From assembly GCF_019083995.1 (NCBI RefSeq), contig NZ_JAHRCU010000011.1:62001-126000 (forward strand): 64,000 nucleotides of DNA, given 5' to 3'. Under the pieces are notes generated by a model, which was not told where the DNA came from, did no database searches, and saw only the letters and a list, made by a program, of their open reading frames with translations. This document shows positions 45,377-53,461 of the stretch, in pieces. Both the position numbers and the translations under genes were made by a program. The DNA is from Roseococcus sp. SDR. Lineage in GTDB: Bacteria > Pseudomonadota > Alphaproteobacteria > Acetobacterales > Acetobacteraceae. The stretch's first letter is position 1. Each line of letters starts with the position of its first letter.

Positions 45377-46573
45377 TCAGCCCTCCGGATTGCCCAATTC
45401 CTGCGCGACCAGGCTCGCCCAATAGGCGACGCCGAGCGGAATCGTCGCGTCGTTGAAGTCGAACAGCGGCGTGTGCAGCGCGGGCGATGAACCGTCCGGC
45501 GCGCCGCCGCCGATGGACATGAAGGCGCCGGGCCGCTGTTCCAGCATCAGCGCGAAATCCTCCGCTCCCGTGCTGGGATCGGGGTTCGGGTCCACCGCGG
45601 CCGCGCCCACCACGGCGGCGGCGGCGGCATAGGCCACCTTGGTCTGCTCGGGGTGGTTCACGGTCGCCGGCACGCCGCGCCGATACTCGACCTCGGCCGT
45701 GCAGCCATGGGCGGCGGCGAGGCCGTGCGCGAGTTCGCCGATCCGGCGCTCCAGCAGGTCCCGCACCGCCGGCGTGTAGCTGCGCGCCGTGCCGCTGATG
45801 GTGAGCTCGGCCGGCATCACATTGGCGCCGATATGGTTGCCCGCGCTGATCGCGCCGACGCTCAGCACCGCCGCATCCTTGGCCGCCACGTTGCGCCCGA
45901 TGATGGTCTGCAGGGCGAGCACGAAATGCGCCTGCACGATGGTGATGTCGGTGGCGAGATGCGGGGTGTAGCCGCCATGCCCGCCGGTGCCGCGGAAGAT
46001 CACGGTGAAGCGGTCCGCCGCCGCCATGGTCGGGCCGGGACGGATGGCGAAATGCCCGGCCGGGCGGCGCGGCGCATTGTGCAGGCCGTAGATCGCATCA
46101 CAGGGGAAGCGCTCGAAGAGGCCATCGGCCAGCATGGCGCGCGCACCGCCGCGGCCTTCCTCGGCCGGCTGGAAGATCAGGTGGACGGTGCCGGCAAAGT
46201 CGCGATTCTCTGAGAGCCAGCGCGCCGCGCCCAGCAGCATGGTGGTGTGCCCGTCATGGCCGCAGGCATGCATGACGCCGGGGTTCTTCGAGGCGTAGGG
46301 CAGGCCCGTCTGCTCGGGGATGGGCAGCGCGTCCATGTCGGCGCGCAGGCCGATGGTGCGGTTGCCCGGACGCGTGCCACGGATGGTGCCGACGACGCCG
46401 AGCTGGCCGACACCCTCGGTCACCTCCACGCCCCATTCGCGGAGGTGGCGGGCGACGAGGCCAGCGGTCCGCACCTCCTCCATGCCGAGTTCGGGGTGGG
46501 CGTGGATGTCCTGGCGGATCGCCGCCAGCTCCGGCTGCCAGGCCTGGACCGCCTCGATGATGTGTCGGCTCAT
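45377..46573 (-). CDS. M20D amidohydrolase (hippurate/N-acyl-amino-acid hydrolase-like)
   Basis: 398 residues. Metal site H-A-C-G-H-D-G-H-T-T-M-L-L-G, P-A-E-E-G-R-G-G-A, G-L-H-N-A-P, the dimerisation domain with F-R-G-T-G-G-H-G-G-Y, and the late G-A-E-D-F-A. The family cleaves N-acyl amino acids, hippurate or aminoacyl conjugates. The ATG at 46573 has AGGGG seven bases upstream, better placed than for the ATG at 46579. It is the first gene of the ABC operon, so the imported ligand is probably an acylated or peptide-like compound that this enzyme hydrolyses (inference). Confidence 0.88.
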   Translation of the reverse strand: MSRHIIEAVQAWQPELAAIRQDIHAHPELGMEEVRTAGLVARHLREWGVEVTEGVGQLGVVGTIRGTRPGNRTIGLRADMDALPIPEQTGLPYASKNPGVMHACGHDGHTTMLLGAARWLSENRDFAGTVHLIFQPAEEGRGGARAMLADGLFERFPCDAIYGLHNAPRRPAGHFAIRPGPTMAAADRFTVIFRGTGGHGGYTPHLATDITIVQAHFVLALQTIIGRNVAAKDAAVLSVGAISAGNHIGANVMPAELTISGTARSYTPAVRDLLERRIGELAHGLAAAHGCTAEVEYRRGVPATVNHPEQTKVAYAAAAAVVGAAAVDPNPDPSTGAEDFALMLEQRPGAFMSIGGGAPDGSSPALHTPLFDFNDATIPLGVAYWASLVAQELGNPEG

Positions 46574-46635
46574 GCGCATTCCCCTGTCGCGTGAGGCGGG
46601 ATGATCCCTCCGCCGCGCGGCGAGGTCCAGACGGC

Positions 46636-48411
46636 TCAGGCGGGGCGCGGGCTGCGGATGCCGGAGCGCGCGGAGAGATAGCGCAGCTGTGCCGCCTGGT
46701 CGGTGGCAGTGCAGAGCATCAGCCCGGTGAAGAAGATCCGTGGCCGGCGCCCCTCCTCCGGCACGGGCGCGCCGGTATCGAACTCGATGACGAGGTCGCC
46801 CGCCTGGCAGGCCGGGATCTCGAGCCGGACCAGTTGCAACTGGCCGGTCGGAATCTCCTCCATGAGCCAAGGGCCGGGCGCCTCCTCCGGCCGTCGGACG
46901 CGCAGGCGGAACTGTGCGGGAACAGTGACCGACGCCGCGATCTCGAGCGTGAGGACGAGGCCTTCCGGCGCCGGCGCGCCGAGCGGAAGGCGAAGCAGCA
47001 CGGGGCCGCTGCCGGCGCCGATGGCCCAGCGCTCCTGCTCGGCCCAGCCCTCGCCCTCGCAGAGGAGCTGGTGCAGCAGGCTGAAGGGCGTCATCAGGGC
47101 CGGCAGGTCGGGCACGGCGGGCTCTTCGAAGACGATTCGCTCGCCGAGTGGGAAATAGAGACGCCGGACCGGGTCCGGCAGGGCGGGCGCCTCGGCCGAG
47201 AGGGTGGCGATCAGCCCCTCCGCCACCTCGCGCCAGGAGCGGATGCGCACGCGCTCGGGGATCCTGGACTCCAGGTGCTGGCGATGCGCCGGATCGCGGA
47301 TCAGGCTCCAGGCGAGATCGGCCAGCTCCGGTTCGCTCTGCGGCGAGAAATACTGGGCAGCGGCGCCGCCCGCCTCGCGCAGGCTGGTGTGGTCGGGCGT
47401 CAGCGGAATCTTGCCGTGGGCCAGGGCCTCGGTGACGGGCAGGCCCCAGCCCTCGTAGAAGCTGTTGAAGACGGTGAAGAGGCAGCGCTGGTAGAGCTGG
47501 GCGAGCAAGGCGTCGCCCACATCCTGGAGGTGGATCACCCGCCGCCGGAGCTCCGGCGCCGCCTGCAACAGGTGCAGCACGGGCTCCGCCTGGAAGCCGG
47601 GGCGGCCGACCAGCACGAGGTCGGGGATCACCGCATCGCCATGGCGGCGCAGCAGTGTGAGCCAGGCCTGCAGCAACAGCGCATGGTTCTTTCGGGATTC
47701 GATCGTGGCCACGCAGAGGACAAAGGGCCGCCCGTCAGCGAGGCGCTCGGGCCATTCGGGCGGCGCCGCAGCGGTCATCGCCGGGAAGCGGGCATCGAGC
47801 GGCATGACGCCGACCGGGATGTCGAGATGCGGCAGCATGCGCCGCTGCCAGAGGCGAAAATCCCGCGCGGCGCAGGCGCTGATCGCGACAGCGCGGTCCA
47901 TCTGCAGGCAGAGGCCGAGGAAATGCTCGGCGAAGCTGCGCGTCAGGCTCCGCTCGCAATGCTCGGGCGTGGCCAGCGGAATCGCGTCGTAGAACAGAAC
48001 GCAGACCAGGACGCGATGGGCCTGCCGCACCTCGCGCAGGCGGCGGAGCTGTGCCGGGTTGCGGCCGGTGAGGCCGAGGGCAAGCAGCCGGTCGCCGGGG
48101 TGGAACACGAAGGGCGCGCCGGCACGGCAGGCACCCGCACGCGCCTCCTGCAGGGCGAGCCACGCAGGCTCGTCCAGGCGCCCGCCCTGTCGTCCGCCCT
48201 GGATCAGCGCCAACAGCAGCGCCGCCGGGAACTGCACGAAGCGCCCTTGCGCCACCGAGAAGGCGGTCAACTCGAAAAGCGGCTCCTCATCCAGCGCGAG
48301 GGCCGCCTCCAGCAATGCCATCTGCACGCGCGCCACGCCCATGGGCGTGCGGAACTGCTCCAGGAAATCCAGGAGGTCGGTGAGGTCGACCACGAAGCGG
48401 GGCGTGGACAT
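46636..48411 (-). CDS. GT4-type glycosyltransferase with extra C-terminal beta-rich domain
   Basis: 591 residues, longer than usual GT4 enzymes (about 380). N-terminal M-G-V-A-R-V-Q-M region recalls glycosyltransferases that start on V-T-G-I-G-R-V. The GT-B donor domain shows F-V-L-C-V-A-T-I-E-S-R-K-N-H, V-G-R-P-G, and F-Y-E-G-W-G-L-P-V-T-E-A-L (donor-binding Glu). The last 160 residues contain little helix and several strands (L-V-I-E-F-D-T-G-A-P), perhaps glycan binding. Probably co-transcribed with manC 14 bases upstream, so a GDP-mannose-using enzyme is plausible. Confidence 0.82.
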   Translation of the reverse strand: MSTPRFVVDLTDLLDFLEQFRTPMGVARVQMALLEAALALDEEPLFELTAFSVAQGRFVQFPAALLLALIQGGRQGGRLDEPAWLALQEARAGACRAGAPFVFHPGDRLLALGLTGRNPAQLRRLREVRQAHRVLVCVLFYDAIPLATPEHCERSLTRSFAEHFLGLCLQMDRAVAISACAARDFRLWQRRMLPHLDIPVGVMPLDARFPAMTAAAPPEWPERLADGRPFVLCVATIESRKNHALLLQAWLTLLRRHGDAVIPDLVLVGRPGFQAEPVLHLLQAAPELRRRVIHLQDVGDALLAQLYQRCLFTVFNSFYEGWGLPVTEALAHGKIPLTPDHTSLREAGGAAAQYFSPQSEPELADLAWSLIRDPAHRQHLESRIPERVRIRSWREVAEGLIATLSAEAPALPDPVRRLYFPLGERIVFEEPAVPDLPALMTPFSLLHQLLCEGEGWAEQERWAIGAGSGPVLLRLPLGAPAPEGLVLTLEIAASVTVPAQFRLRVRRPEEAPGPWLMEEIPTGQLQLVRLEIPACQAGDLVIEFDTGAPVPEEGRRPRIFFTGLMLCTATDQAAQLRYLSARSGIRSPRPA

Positions 48412-48425
48412 GCGGGCGCGCCGGC

Positions 48426-49850
48426 TCAGCTTCGCCCGTAATTGTCCTCGATGCGGACGATGTCATCCTCGCCGAGATAGGAGCCCACCTGCACCTCGAT
48501 GAGCGCGAGCGGGATCATGCCCGGATTCTCCAGGCGATGGACGCAGCCGAGCGGCAGATAGACCGACTGGTTCTCGGAGAGCAGCAGGCTTTCCGCGTCC
48601 CGATGCACGCGCGCAGTGCCCTTCACCACCACCCAGTGCTCGGCGCGGTGATGATGCTTCTGCAGGGAGAGCCGGCCGCCCGGGCGGACGACGATCTGCT
48701 TCACCTGGAAGCGGTCGCCCATGATCAGGCCCTCGTAATGGCCCCAGGGGCGGTACATGCGGCGATGCTCGCTGGCCTGCTTCAGGCCGCGCGCCTTCAG
48801 CCGCTCGACCATCTTCTTCACATCCTGCGCGCGGGAGCGCGGCATGGCCAGCACCGCGTCGTCGGTCGTGACCACCACCACGTCCTTCAGGCCGAGGACA
48901 GCCGTCAGGATGCCCTCCGAGCGGACATAGCAGCCCTCGGCGTCCAGCAGCTCCACAGGGCCCTTGGCGGCGTTGCCCGCGGCATCCTTCGGCGTCACCT
49001 CCCACAGCGCATCCCAGCTGCCGACATCGCTCCAGCCGAGATCGGCCGGCACCACGGCCGCATGGCGCGTGCGCTCCATCACCGCATAGTCGATCGAGAT
49101 GGCCGGAGCCTCGCGGAAGGCATCCGCGCCCAGGCGGATGAAGTCGAGGTCGCGCACGGCGCCGTCCAGCGCGGCCCGGGCCGCGGCCAGCACGGCGGGC
49201 GCATGCTCGCGCAGTTCCGCGATGAGGGTGCCCGCGGTGGCCACGAACATGCCGCTGTTCCAGACATGCCGGCCACCGCCCACCAGCCGCTCGGCCGTCG
49301 CGCGGTCGGGCTTTTCGGTGAAGCTCTGCACGGCCTGTACGCCGGGCACATCGGCCAGCGCCTCGCCAAGCTCGATATAGCCGAAGCCGGTATGCGCCTC
49401 GGTCGGGCGCATGCCGAATGTCACGATGCGGCCGGTGCGCGCCGCCGCCGCCGCGCGGTCCAGCGCGGCATGCAGCGCCGCGACGTCGCTGATCGCCGCA
49501 TCGGCAGCCATGATCCAGAGCACGGCATCGGGCTGAGCCTCCGCCACCAGAAGGGCGGCGACGGCGATGGCGGGCGCGCTGTTGCGCCCCTCTGGCTCCA
49601 GGACGATCTGCGGGTCCGCGACGCCGCCATCGCGCAGCTGCTCCGCCACCAGGAAGCGATGCGCCTCACCCACCACCACCACGGGCGGCGCGAAGCCGGA
49701 TCCGGTCGCGCGGCGGGCCGTCTCCTGCACCATGCTCCGCTCGGAGAGGAGCGGCCAGAACTGCTTGGGATTGGATTCGCGCGAGAGAGGCCAGAGGCGG
49801 CTGCCCGTGCCGCCGGAGAGGATGACGGGAACGATGTCGGGGACGCTCAT
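48426..49850 (-). CDS. manC: Mannose-1-phosphate guanylyltransferase / mannose-6-phosphate isomerase
   Basis: 474 residues, the bifunctional type II enzyme. N-terminal nucleotidyltransferase with L-S-G-G-T-G-S-R-L-W-P-L-S-R and P-K-Q-F; F-T-E-K-P-D in the middle. C-terminal cupin isomerase domain has R-P-W-G-H-Y-E, Q-K-H-H-H-R-A-E-H-W and E-N-Q-S-V-Y-L-P. It produces GDP-mannose from mannose 6-phosphate (with a phosphomannomutase) for exopolysaccharide or LPS. Divergent from the second glycosyltransferase gene over 97 bp; leads the minus-strand GT. Confidence 0.94.
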   Translation of the reverse strand: MSVPDIVPVILSGGTGSRLWPLSRESNPKQFWPLLSERSMVQETARRATGSGFAPPVVVVGEAHRFLVAEQLRDGGVADPQIVLEPEGRNSAPAIAVAALLVAEAQPDAVLWIMAADAAISDVAALHAALDRAAAAARTGRIVTFGMRPTEAHTGFGYIELGEALADVPGVQAVQSFTEKPDRATAERLVGGGRHVWNSGMFVATAGTLIAELREHAPAVLAAARAALDGAVRDLDFIRLGADAFREAPAISIDYAVMERTRHAAVVPADLGWSDVGSWDALWEVTPKDAAGNAAKGPVELLDAEGCYVRSEGILTAVLGLKDVVVVTTDDAVLAMPRSRAQDVKKMVERLKARGLKQASEHRRMYRPWGHYEGLIMGDRFQVKQIVVRPGGRLSLQKHHHRAEHWVVVKGTARVHRDAESLLLSENQSVYLPLGCVHRLENPGMIPLALIEVQVGSYLGEDDIVRIEDNYGRS

Positions 49851-49947
49851 GGCTGACCTTTCAGGAACTCGGCGGGCATATGAAACGGAATCCCGGTGAT
49901 TTCATGGCACCCTTGTCGCCTTGTCGCCCGAAAGGCAAGTTGCGGTC

Positions 49948-51288
49948 ATGTCTTCGCTTGCACCCCGGGTCTGGACGGATGGCTTTCCCCTGACCCTCTC
50001 GCACGGGACCGGCATCACGACCTATGCGCGCGGCCATGCGGCGACGCTGCGGCGCCTCGGCGTTTCGCTCGGCATGCTCTACGGCCGGCCGCTTCCCGCC
50101 ATCGCCGACCCGGCGGAGCGCGAGGTGCGCTTCTTCGATGCCCGCGTCCTGCCCGGCCGGCCCCTGCACCAGCGTTTCATCGGCTTGCTGCGCGATCCGC
50201 GCGGACCCATGGCGCAACTCATCCCGCTTTCGCGCATGGTGGACACGGCGGCGACATCCGCCATCACCTACGAGACCTTCGCCACGGCGAACCTGCCCGA
50301 TGTGGACGAGCTGTGGAACGCGGACGACGCCTTCGGACGTGCGCAGCTGCATTTCGCCGTCCGCCGGAACCTGATGGCCGTGCGCGCCCCGCGCCCGCCG
50401 GAGCTGATGCACTGGACGCATATCCACCCCATCCGCCTGGCCGGGACGCGCAACATCTACACGGTGCATGACCTGATCCCGCTGCGCCTGCCCTGGGCCA
50501 CGCTGGATTTCAAGGCGAACTGGCTCAACACCGTGCGCCGCCTCGCCCAGCAGGCTGAGCACATCGTCACCGTCTCGGAGCATGCGAGGCGGGACCTGAT
50601 CGAGCAGATCGGCGTTCCGGAGGAGCGCGTGACCAACACCTACCAGGCCGTGTTCCCGCCCATGTTCGCGATGGCGGAGGAGATGTCGGTGGCACGGCTG
50701 CGGCGCGCCCACCAGCTGGAGCCGCGCGGCTATTTCCTGTTCCTCTCGCGCATCGAGCCGCGGAAGAACCTGGCTCGAATGCTGGACGCCTACATCGCCT
50801 CCGGCTCGCAGCTGCCCTTCATCATCGTGGGCGGCATGGCGCATCACGGCAAGCAGGAGCTGCGGCTGCTGACCGAGGCGGGCGGAACGCGCTCGGCCGA
50901 TGGGCGCATCCGCTACGTCGGCTATGTGCCGCAGCTCGACGTGGAGATCCTGGTGCGCCACGCCCGCGCCCTCTGCTTCGCTTCGCTCTATGAAGGCTTC
51001 GGACTGCCGGCGGTGGAGGCGATGCAGGCGGGCACCGCCGTGCTGACCTCCAACACCTCCTGCATGCCCGAGGTGGTGGGCGATGCGGCGCTGACCGTGA
51101 CGCCGACCGATACAAGGGCCCTGGCCGAGGCGCTGAAGGCGCTGGACAGCAATGACGATCTGCGGCGGGGGCTGGAGGCGGCGGGCCCGAAGCGGGCCGC
51201 TCATTTCAGCCCGGAGCGCTATGCGGAGCGGCTGCGCGCGCTCTACGCCCGCCTCGGCGTCCTCACGGCGGGTGAAGAACCGGCATGA
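49948..51288 (+). CDS. GT4-family glycosyltransferase
   Basis: 446 residues. GT-B enzyme with acceptor-side T-W/L-S-H-G-T-G-I-T-T-Y-A-R and donor side L-S-R-I-E-P-R-K-N-L-A-R-M-L, G-Y-V-P-Q-L-D, Y-E-G-F-G-L-P-A-V-E-A-M (EX7E-type) and S-N-T-S-C-M-P-E-V-V-G-D-A-A. Typical retaining mannosyl- or glucosyltransferase of cytoplasmic glycan assembly. Start at 49948 where homology-like sequence begins; an in-frame TTG at 49921 is possible. Its stop overlaps the next gene (ATGA). Confidence 0.88.
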   Translation: MSSLAPRVWTDGFPLTLSHGTGITTYARGHAATLRRLGVSLGMLYGRPLPAIADPAEREVRFFDARVLPGRPLHQRFIGLLRDPRGPMAQLIPLSRMVDTAATSAITYETFATANLPDVDELWNADDAFGRAQLHFAVRRNLMAVRAPRPPELMHWTHIHPIRLAGTRNIYTVHDLIPLRLPWATLDFKANWLNTVRRLAQQAEHIVTVSEHARRDLIEQIGVPEERVTNTYQAVFPPMFAMAEEMSVARLRRAHQLEPRGYFLFLSRIEPRKNLARMLDAYIASGSQLPFIIVGGMAHHGKQELRLLTEAGGTRSADGRIRYVGYVPQLDVEILVRHARALCFASLYEGFGLPAVEAMQAGTAVLTSNTSCMPEVVGDAALTVTPTDTRALAEALKALDSNDDLRRGLEAAGPKRAAHFSPERYAERLRALYARLGVLTAGEEPA

Positions 51289-51860
51289 TCACGCTGGGCG
51301 CATTGCTGCATGGCGCGGACGAGGATTTCCTCGTGAACCTCTACCTCGCGGCGCTGGGCCGCTGGCCGGATGAGGCGGGTTATGCCCATCACCTGGGGCT
51401 CATTGCCGGCCAGCCCGAGGCGCGGGTTGGGCTGGTCCAGGCCTTTCTCGGTTCCGAGGAGGCGCGGCAGCGACCGGCCACCATCCAGATGGACGCGCCG
51501 GGGCCCGTGCCGGCCGAGCAGGCGCTGGCCGCCCAGCTCCGCCTGCGCACCGAGATTCTGCGCGCGGCCATCGCCGCCCCGCGCGAAGCCGCCGCGGCCG
51601 CGGAACAATCGGCGCTCGCGGGCGAGATCATGGCGCTCGGCGCGGCGCTGGAGGGGTTGCGGACCGAGCTGACGGAGCGCATCGCGGCGTTGGAGGCCGC
51701 GCTGGCGGGCACCGTGCCGCCCGCCCCTGCCCTCTCGCCGGCCCTGTCGCTCGACTATGTGAACGACCTGGTGGAGGGCGCGCAGGCACCGCTGCTGCGC
51801 CGCATCCGCGGGCTGGAAGCGCGCTTGCTGGAGCGTGACGCGGGCGTCAGCGGCAGCTGA
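51285..51860 (+). CDS. Small DUF4214-like protein with coiled coil
   Basis: 191 residues. The first 65 residues (F-L-V-N-L-Y-L-A-A-L-G-R-W-P-D-E-A-G-Y) match the DUF4214-type module seen in modified form in the two FkbM-like proteins at 10.8-13.1 kb. Residues about 75-140 are Ala/Glu/Leu-rich, heptad-like, a probable coiled coil. The tail ends with V-N-D-L-V-E. No signal peptide. Translationally coupled to the GT4 gene, suggesting a scaffold or substrate-recognition partner for glycan synthesis (inference). Its 3' end overlaps the convergent DUF2155 gene by 14 bases. Confidence 0.7.
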   Translation: MITLGALLHGADEDFLVNLYLAALGRWPDEAGYAHHLGLIAGQPEARVGLVQAFLGSEEARQRPATIQMDAPGPVPAEQALAAQLRLRTEILRAAIAAPREAAAAAEQSALAGEIMALGAALEGLRTELTERIAALEAALAGTVPPAPALSPALSLDYVNDLVEGAQAPLLRRIRGLEARLLERDAGVSGS

Positions 51861-52215
51861 GGATCCGCAGGTCGTAGACCGGGTGCTCGAACATGTTCAC
51901 CGCTGGCGCATCGGCGAAGAGCCAGCCGCGAAAGACCTGCTGATCTCCACCGCCGCGCTGCGCGTCCGTGACGTCGAGAAAGGCCGCGGCATCGGGCACC
52001 TCGTCGGGTGGTCGGGCATGGCAGGCACGCAGCGTGATGGTGAGCGTGCCGAAGCGCGTGGGCTCGCCCACCGTCGCGCGCAGCGTGGCGACGCGCGCGT
52101 TCACCTTGTCGAGCGCCTGGATCTCGCCCACGCGGCGCGGCACCCATTCCTGGGCGGCAAGCGGAAGGGGCGCGGCGAGGAGCAGCACCAGCAGGATGGG
52201 GGGCAGCGCCTTCAT
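51847..52215 (-). CDS. DUF2155 family exported protein
   Basis: 122 residues. Signal peptide at the N-terminus (L-L-V-L-L-L-A-A-P-L-P-L-A-A). The mature part has the DUF2155 pattern: A-L-D-K-V-N-A-R-V-A, a strand with T-L-T-I-T-L-R-A-C, then F-R-G-W-L-F-A-D-A-P-A-V-N-M-F-E-H-P-V-Y-D. Two Cys (in R-A-C and L-S-C) may form a disulfide. Family known in alphaproteobacteria; role unknown, probably periplasmic. Start 52215 overlaps the stop of the preceding ORF (ATGA). Confidence 0.88.
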   Translation of the reverse strand: MKALPPILLVLLLAAPLPLAAQEWVPRRVGEIQALDKVNARVATLRATVGEPTRFGTLTITLRACHARPPDEVPDAAAFLDVTDAQRGGGDQQVFRGWLFADAPAVNMFEHPVYDLRILSCR

Positions 52216-52424
52216 TTGCGGCGCGGGCTCGGGAGGGTGGCGATGATCTCGGCGAGGATGCCCCGCATGGCGGCCTCGTCCACGCCCATCAGCACGGCAT
52301 CCTCGAAGGCGTCGCGCAGCACCTGTGTGGCTTCGGCGTGGTTCTCCAGCAGTACCTTCACCTTCTCGCGGCAGGAGATGGGCTGGCCGTCGCTGCCCGG
52401 CCAGAGGGCGGGCGGCGCGCTCAT
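52212..52424 (-). CDS. Small conserved-position hypothetical protein
   Basis: 70 residues. Helical, with V-K-V-L-L-E-N-H-A-E-A-T and M-R-G-I-L-A-E-I-I-A-T-L. No signal or membrane segment. It overlaps mlaD (52421-52424) and DUF2155 (52212-52215) on either side by ATGA-type joints, which makes it a real gene of the mlaD operon. I do not recognise the family. Confidence 0.7.
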   Translation of the reverse strand: MSAPPALWPGSDGQPISCREKVKVLLENHAEATQVLRDAFEDAVLMGVDEAAMRGILAEIIATLPSPRRK

Positions 52425-52924
52425 CGCGGCGGGGCCGGCGTCGCCTCGGCGGCGGCGGCACCGCCCCCTGAATTCATCTGCGTCACCGAAAAGATGAAGC
52501 GGCCGAGCAGGCTCTCGAGGCTCACCGAGCCCTGGGTCTCGGTGATGCGGCCGCCATCGGCCAGCACGCGGTCCGCACCGCCGGGCACGATGGAGACATA
52601 GCGGCCGCCGAGCAGCCCCTCGGAGGTGATCTCAGCCGAGGAATCGGCCGGCAGGCCCAGGTCACGGCGGACGCGCAGCGTGACCACCGCCTGGAAGGTG
52701 CGCGGGTCGATCCGCAGATCGCTGACCGAGCCGACCTTCACGCCGCCGATCTTCACATCGGCGCCCTGGTTCAGCCCGTCCACGCGGTCGAACTCGGCGG
52801 TCAGCGCGATGCCGTCGGTCTGGGGGGTGCGGCCGCCATGCAGGATGGCATAGGCCAGGAAGACCCCGGCGCAGACCAGGACCACGGCGCCCGTCAACAC
52901 CTCGGCGAGGCTGCGGCCCTTCAT
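52421..52924 (-). CDS. mlaD: MlaD-type MCE lipid-transport protein
   Basis: 167 residues. One N-terminal membrane helix (A-V-V-L-V-C-A-G-V-F-L-A-Y-A-I) followed by the MCE domain: L-T-A-E-F-D-R-V-D-G-L-N-Q-G-A-D-V-K-I-G-G-V at the start, L-R-V-R-R-D-L-G-L-P-A-D-S-S-A and S-E-G-L-L-G-G-R-Y-V-S. MlaD forms the periplasmic hexameric ring of the Mla phospholipid transporter. The permease and ATPase genes (mlaE, mlaF) are not adjacent here, as is common in Rhodospirillales-like genomes (inference). Confidence 0.9.
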   Translation of the reverse strand: MKGRSLAEVLTGAVVLVCAGVFLAYAILHGGRTPQTDGIALTAEFDRVDGLNQGADVKIGGVKVGSVSDLRIDPRTFQAVVTLRVRRDLGLPADSSAEITSEGLLGGRYVSIVPGGADRVLADGGRITETQGSVSLESLLGRFIFSVTQMNSGGGAAAAEATPAPPR

Positions 52925-52959
52925 GCGTTCAACTTTTCCATGGACGGACAGATGGACTG

Positions 52960-53313
52960 TCAGCCGCCCGGCGTCCAGGCCTCATAATCGCCCCCGGTCA
53001 CGCGGCGCTGCCCGCCGGCATAGTCGTGGCCCTTGGGGCGCCAGGCCTGGGGCGTGCCGGTGAGGTTCGGCTGGTGCGGCTTCTGCCAGGGATACTTGGC
53101 CTCGGGCAGAGGCGCATCCGTGGTGTGGTGCAGCCAAGCGTGCCATTCGGGGGGCACGACCGACGAGTCCAGGCCCTTGGCCAGCGCCACCGTGCGACGG
53201 GTGCGGCCATAGACCGGGTCCGGCCGGCGCGACTCGTAATAGGTGTTGCCGGCCTCATCCCGGCCGACCTTGCGGCTGGTCATGCGGGTGAGGAAGAGAT
53301 CGATCGTGGACAT
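52960..53313 (-). CDS. NDUFA12-family complex I accessory protein
   Basis: 117 residues. NDUFA12/B17.2-type features: D-E-A-G-N-T-Y-Y-E-S-R, Y-G-R-T-R-R-T-V, P-P-E-W-H-A-W-L-H-H and Y-P-W-Q-K-P-H-Q-P-N. This small accessory subunit of NADH:ubiquinone oxidoreductase occurs in alphaproteobacteria and mitochondria. It marks the window as alphaproteobacterial. Start at 53313 fits the family; upstream sequence in frame reads into the intergenic region. First gene of the mlaD-DUF2155 operon. Confidence 0.9.
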   Translation of the reverse strand: MSTIDLFLTRMTSRKVGRDEAGNTYYESRRPDPVYGRTRRTVALAKGLDSSVVPPEWHAWLHHTTDAPLPEAKYPWQKPHQPNLTGTPQAWRPKGHDYAGGQRRVTGGDYEAWTPGG

Positions 53314-53380
53314 GCCGCATCTTCCCACAATTTCGCGGCGCGGCAAAGCATCCGGCGGCGTGCAGGGGCATGGGAGTTTT

Positions 53381-53428
53381 CCACAAGATGTTGTGGGCCG
53401 TTCCCGTTCTGGCCACATCATGCGGCTT
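53381..53428 (+). promoter_or_regulatory. NrdR-box-like palindrome upstream of the RNR-like gene
   Basis: CCACAAGATGTTGTGG (53381-53396) is a perfect 6+6 palindrome around GATG. A second, weaker half-conserved copy, CCACATCATGCGG (53413-53425), starts 32 bp further, three helical turns on. NrdR sites (consensus about ACACwATATwTwGTGT) occur in pairs at whole-turn spacing before ribonucleotide-reductase genes; this sequence has the CACAA/TTGTG arms. The ATG of the RNR-like gene is 65 bp downstream. TTTTCCACA (53377-53385) also resembles a DnaA box, so a DnaA site is an alternative. Confidence 0.45.
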
Positions 53429-53461
53429 CCCGGCGGAGGGGGCGCGGGTTAGGCTCAGGGC

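Noticed and set aside
53377-53385. DnaA box suggesting a replication origin
   Set aside because: Only one near-match, no cluster of boxes, no dnaA/parAB/gidA genes nearby; better explained as part of the NrdR-like palindrome.
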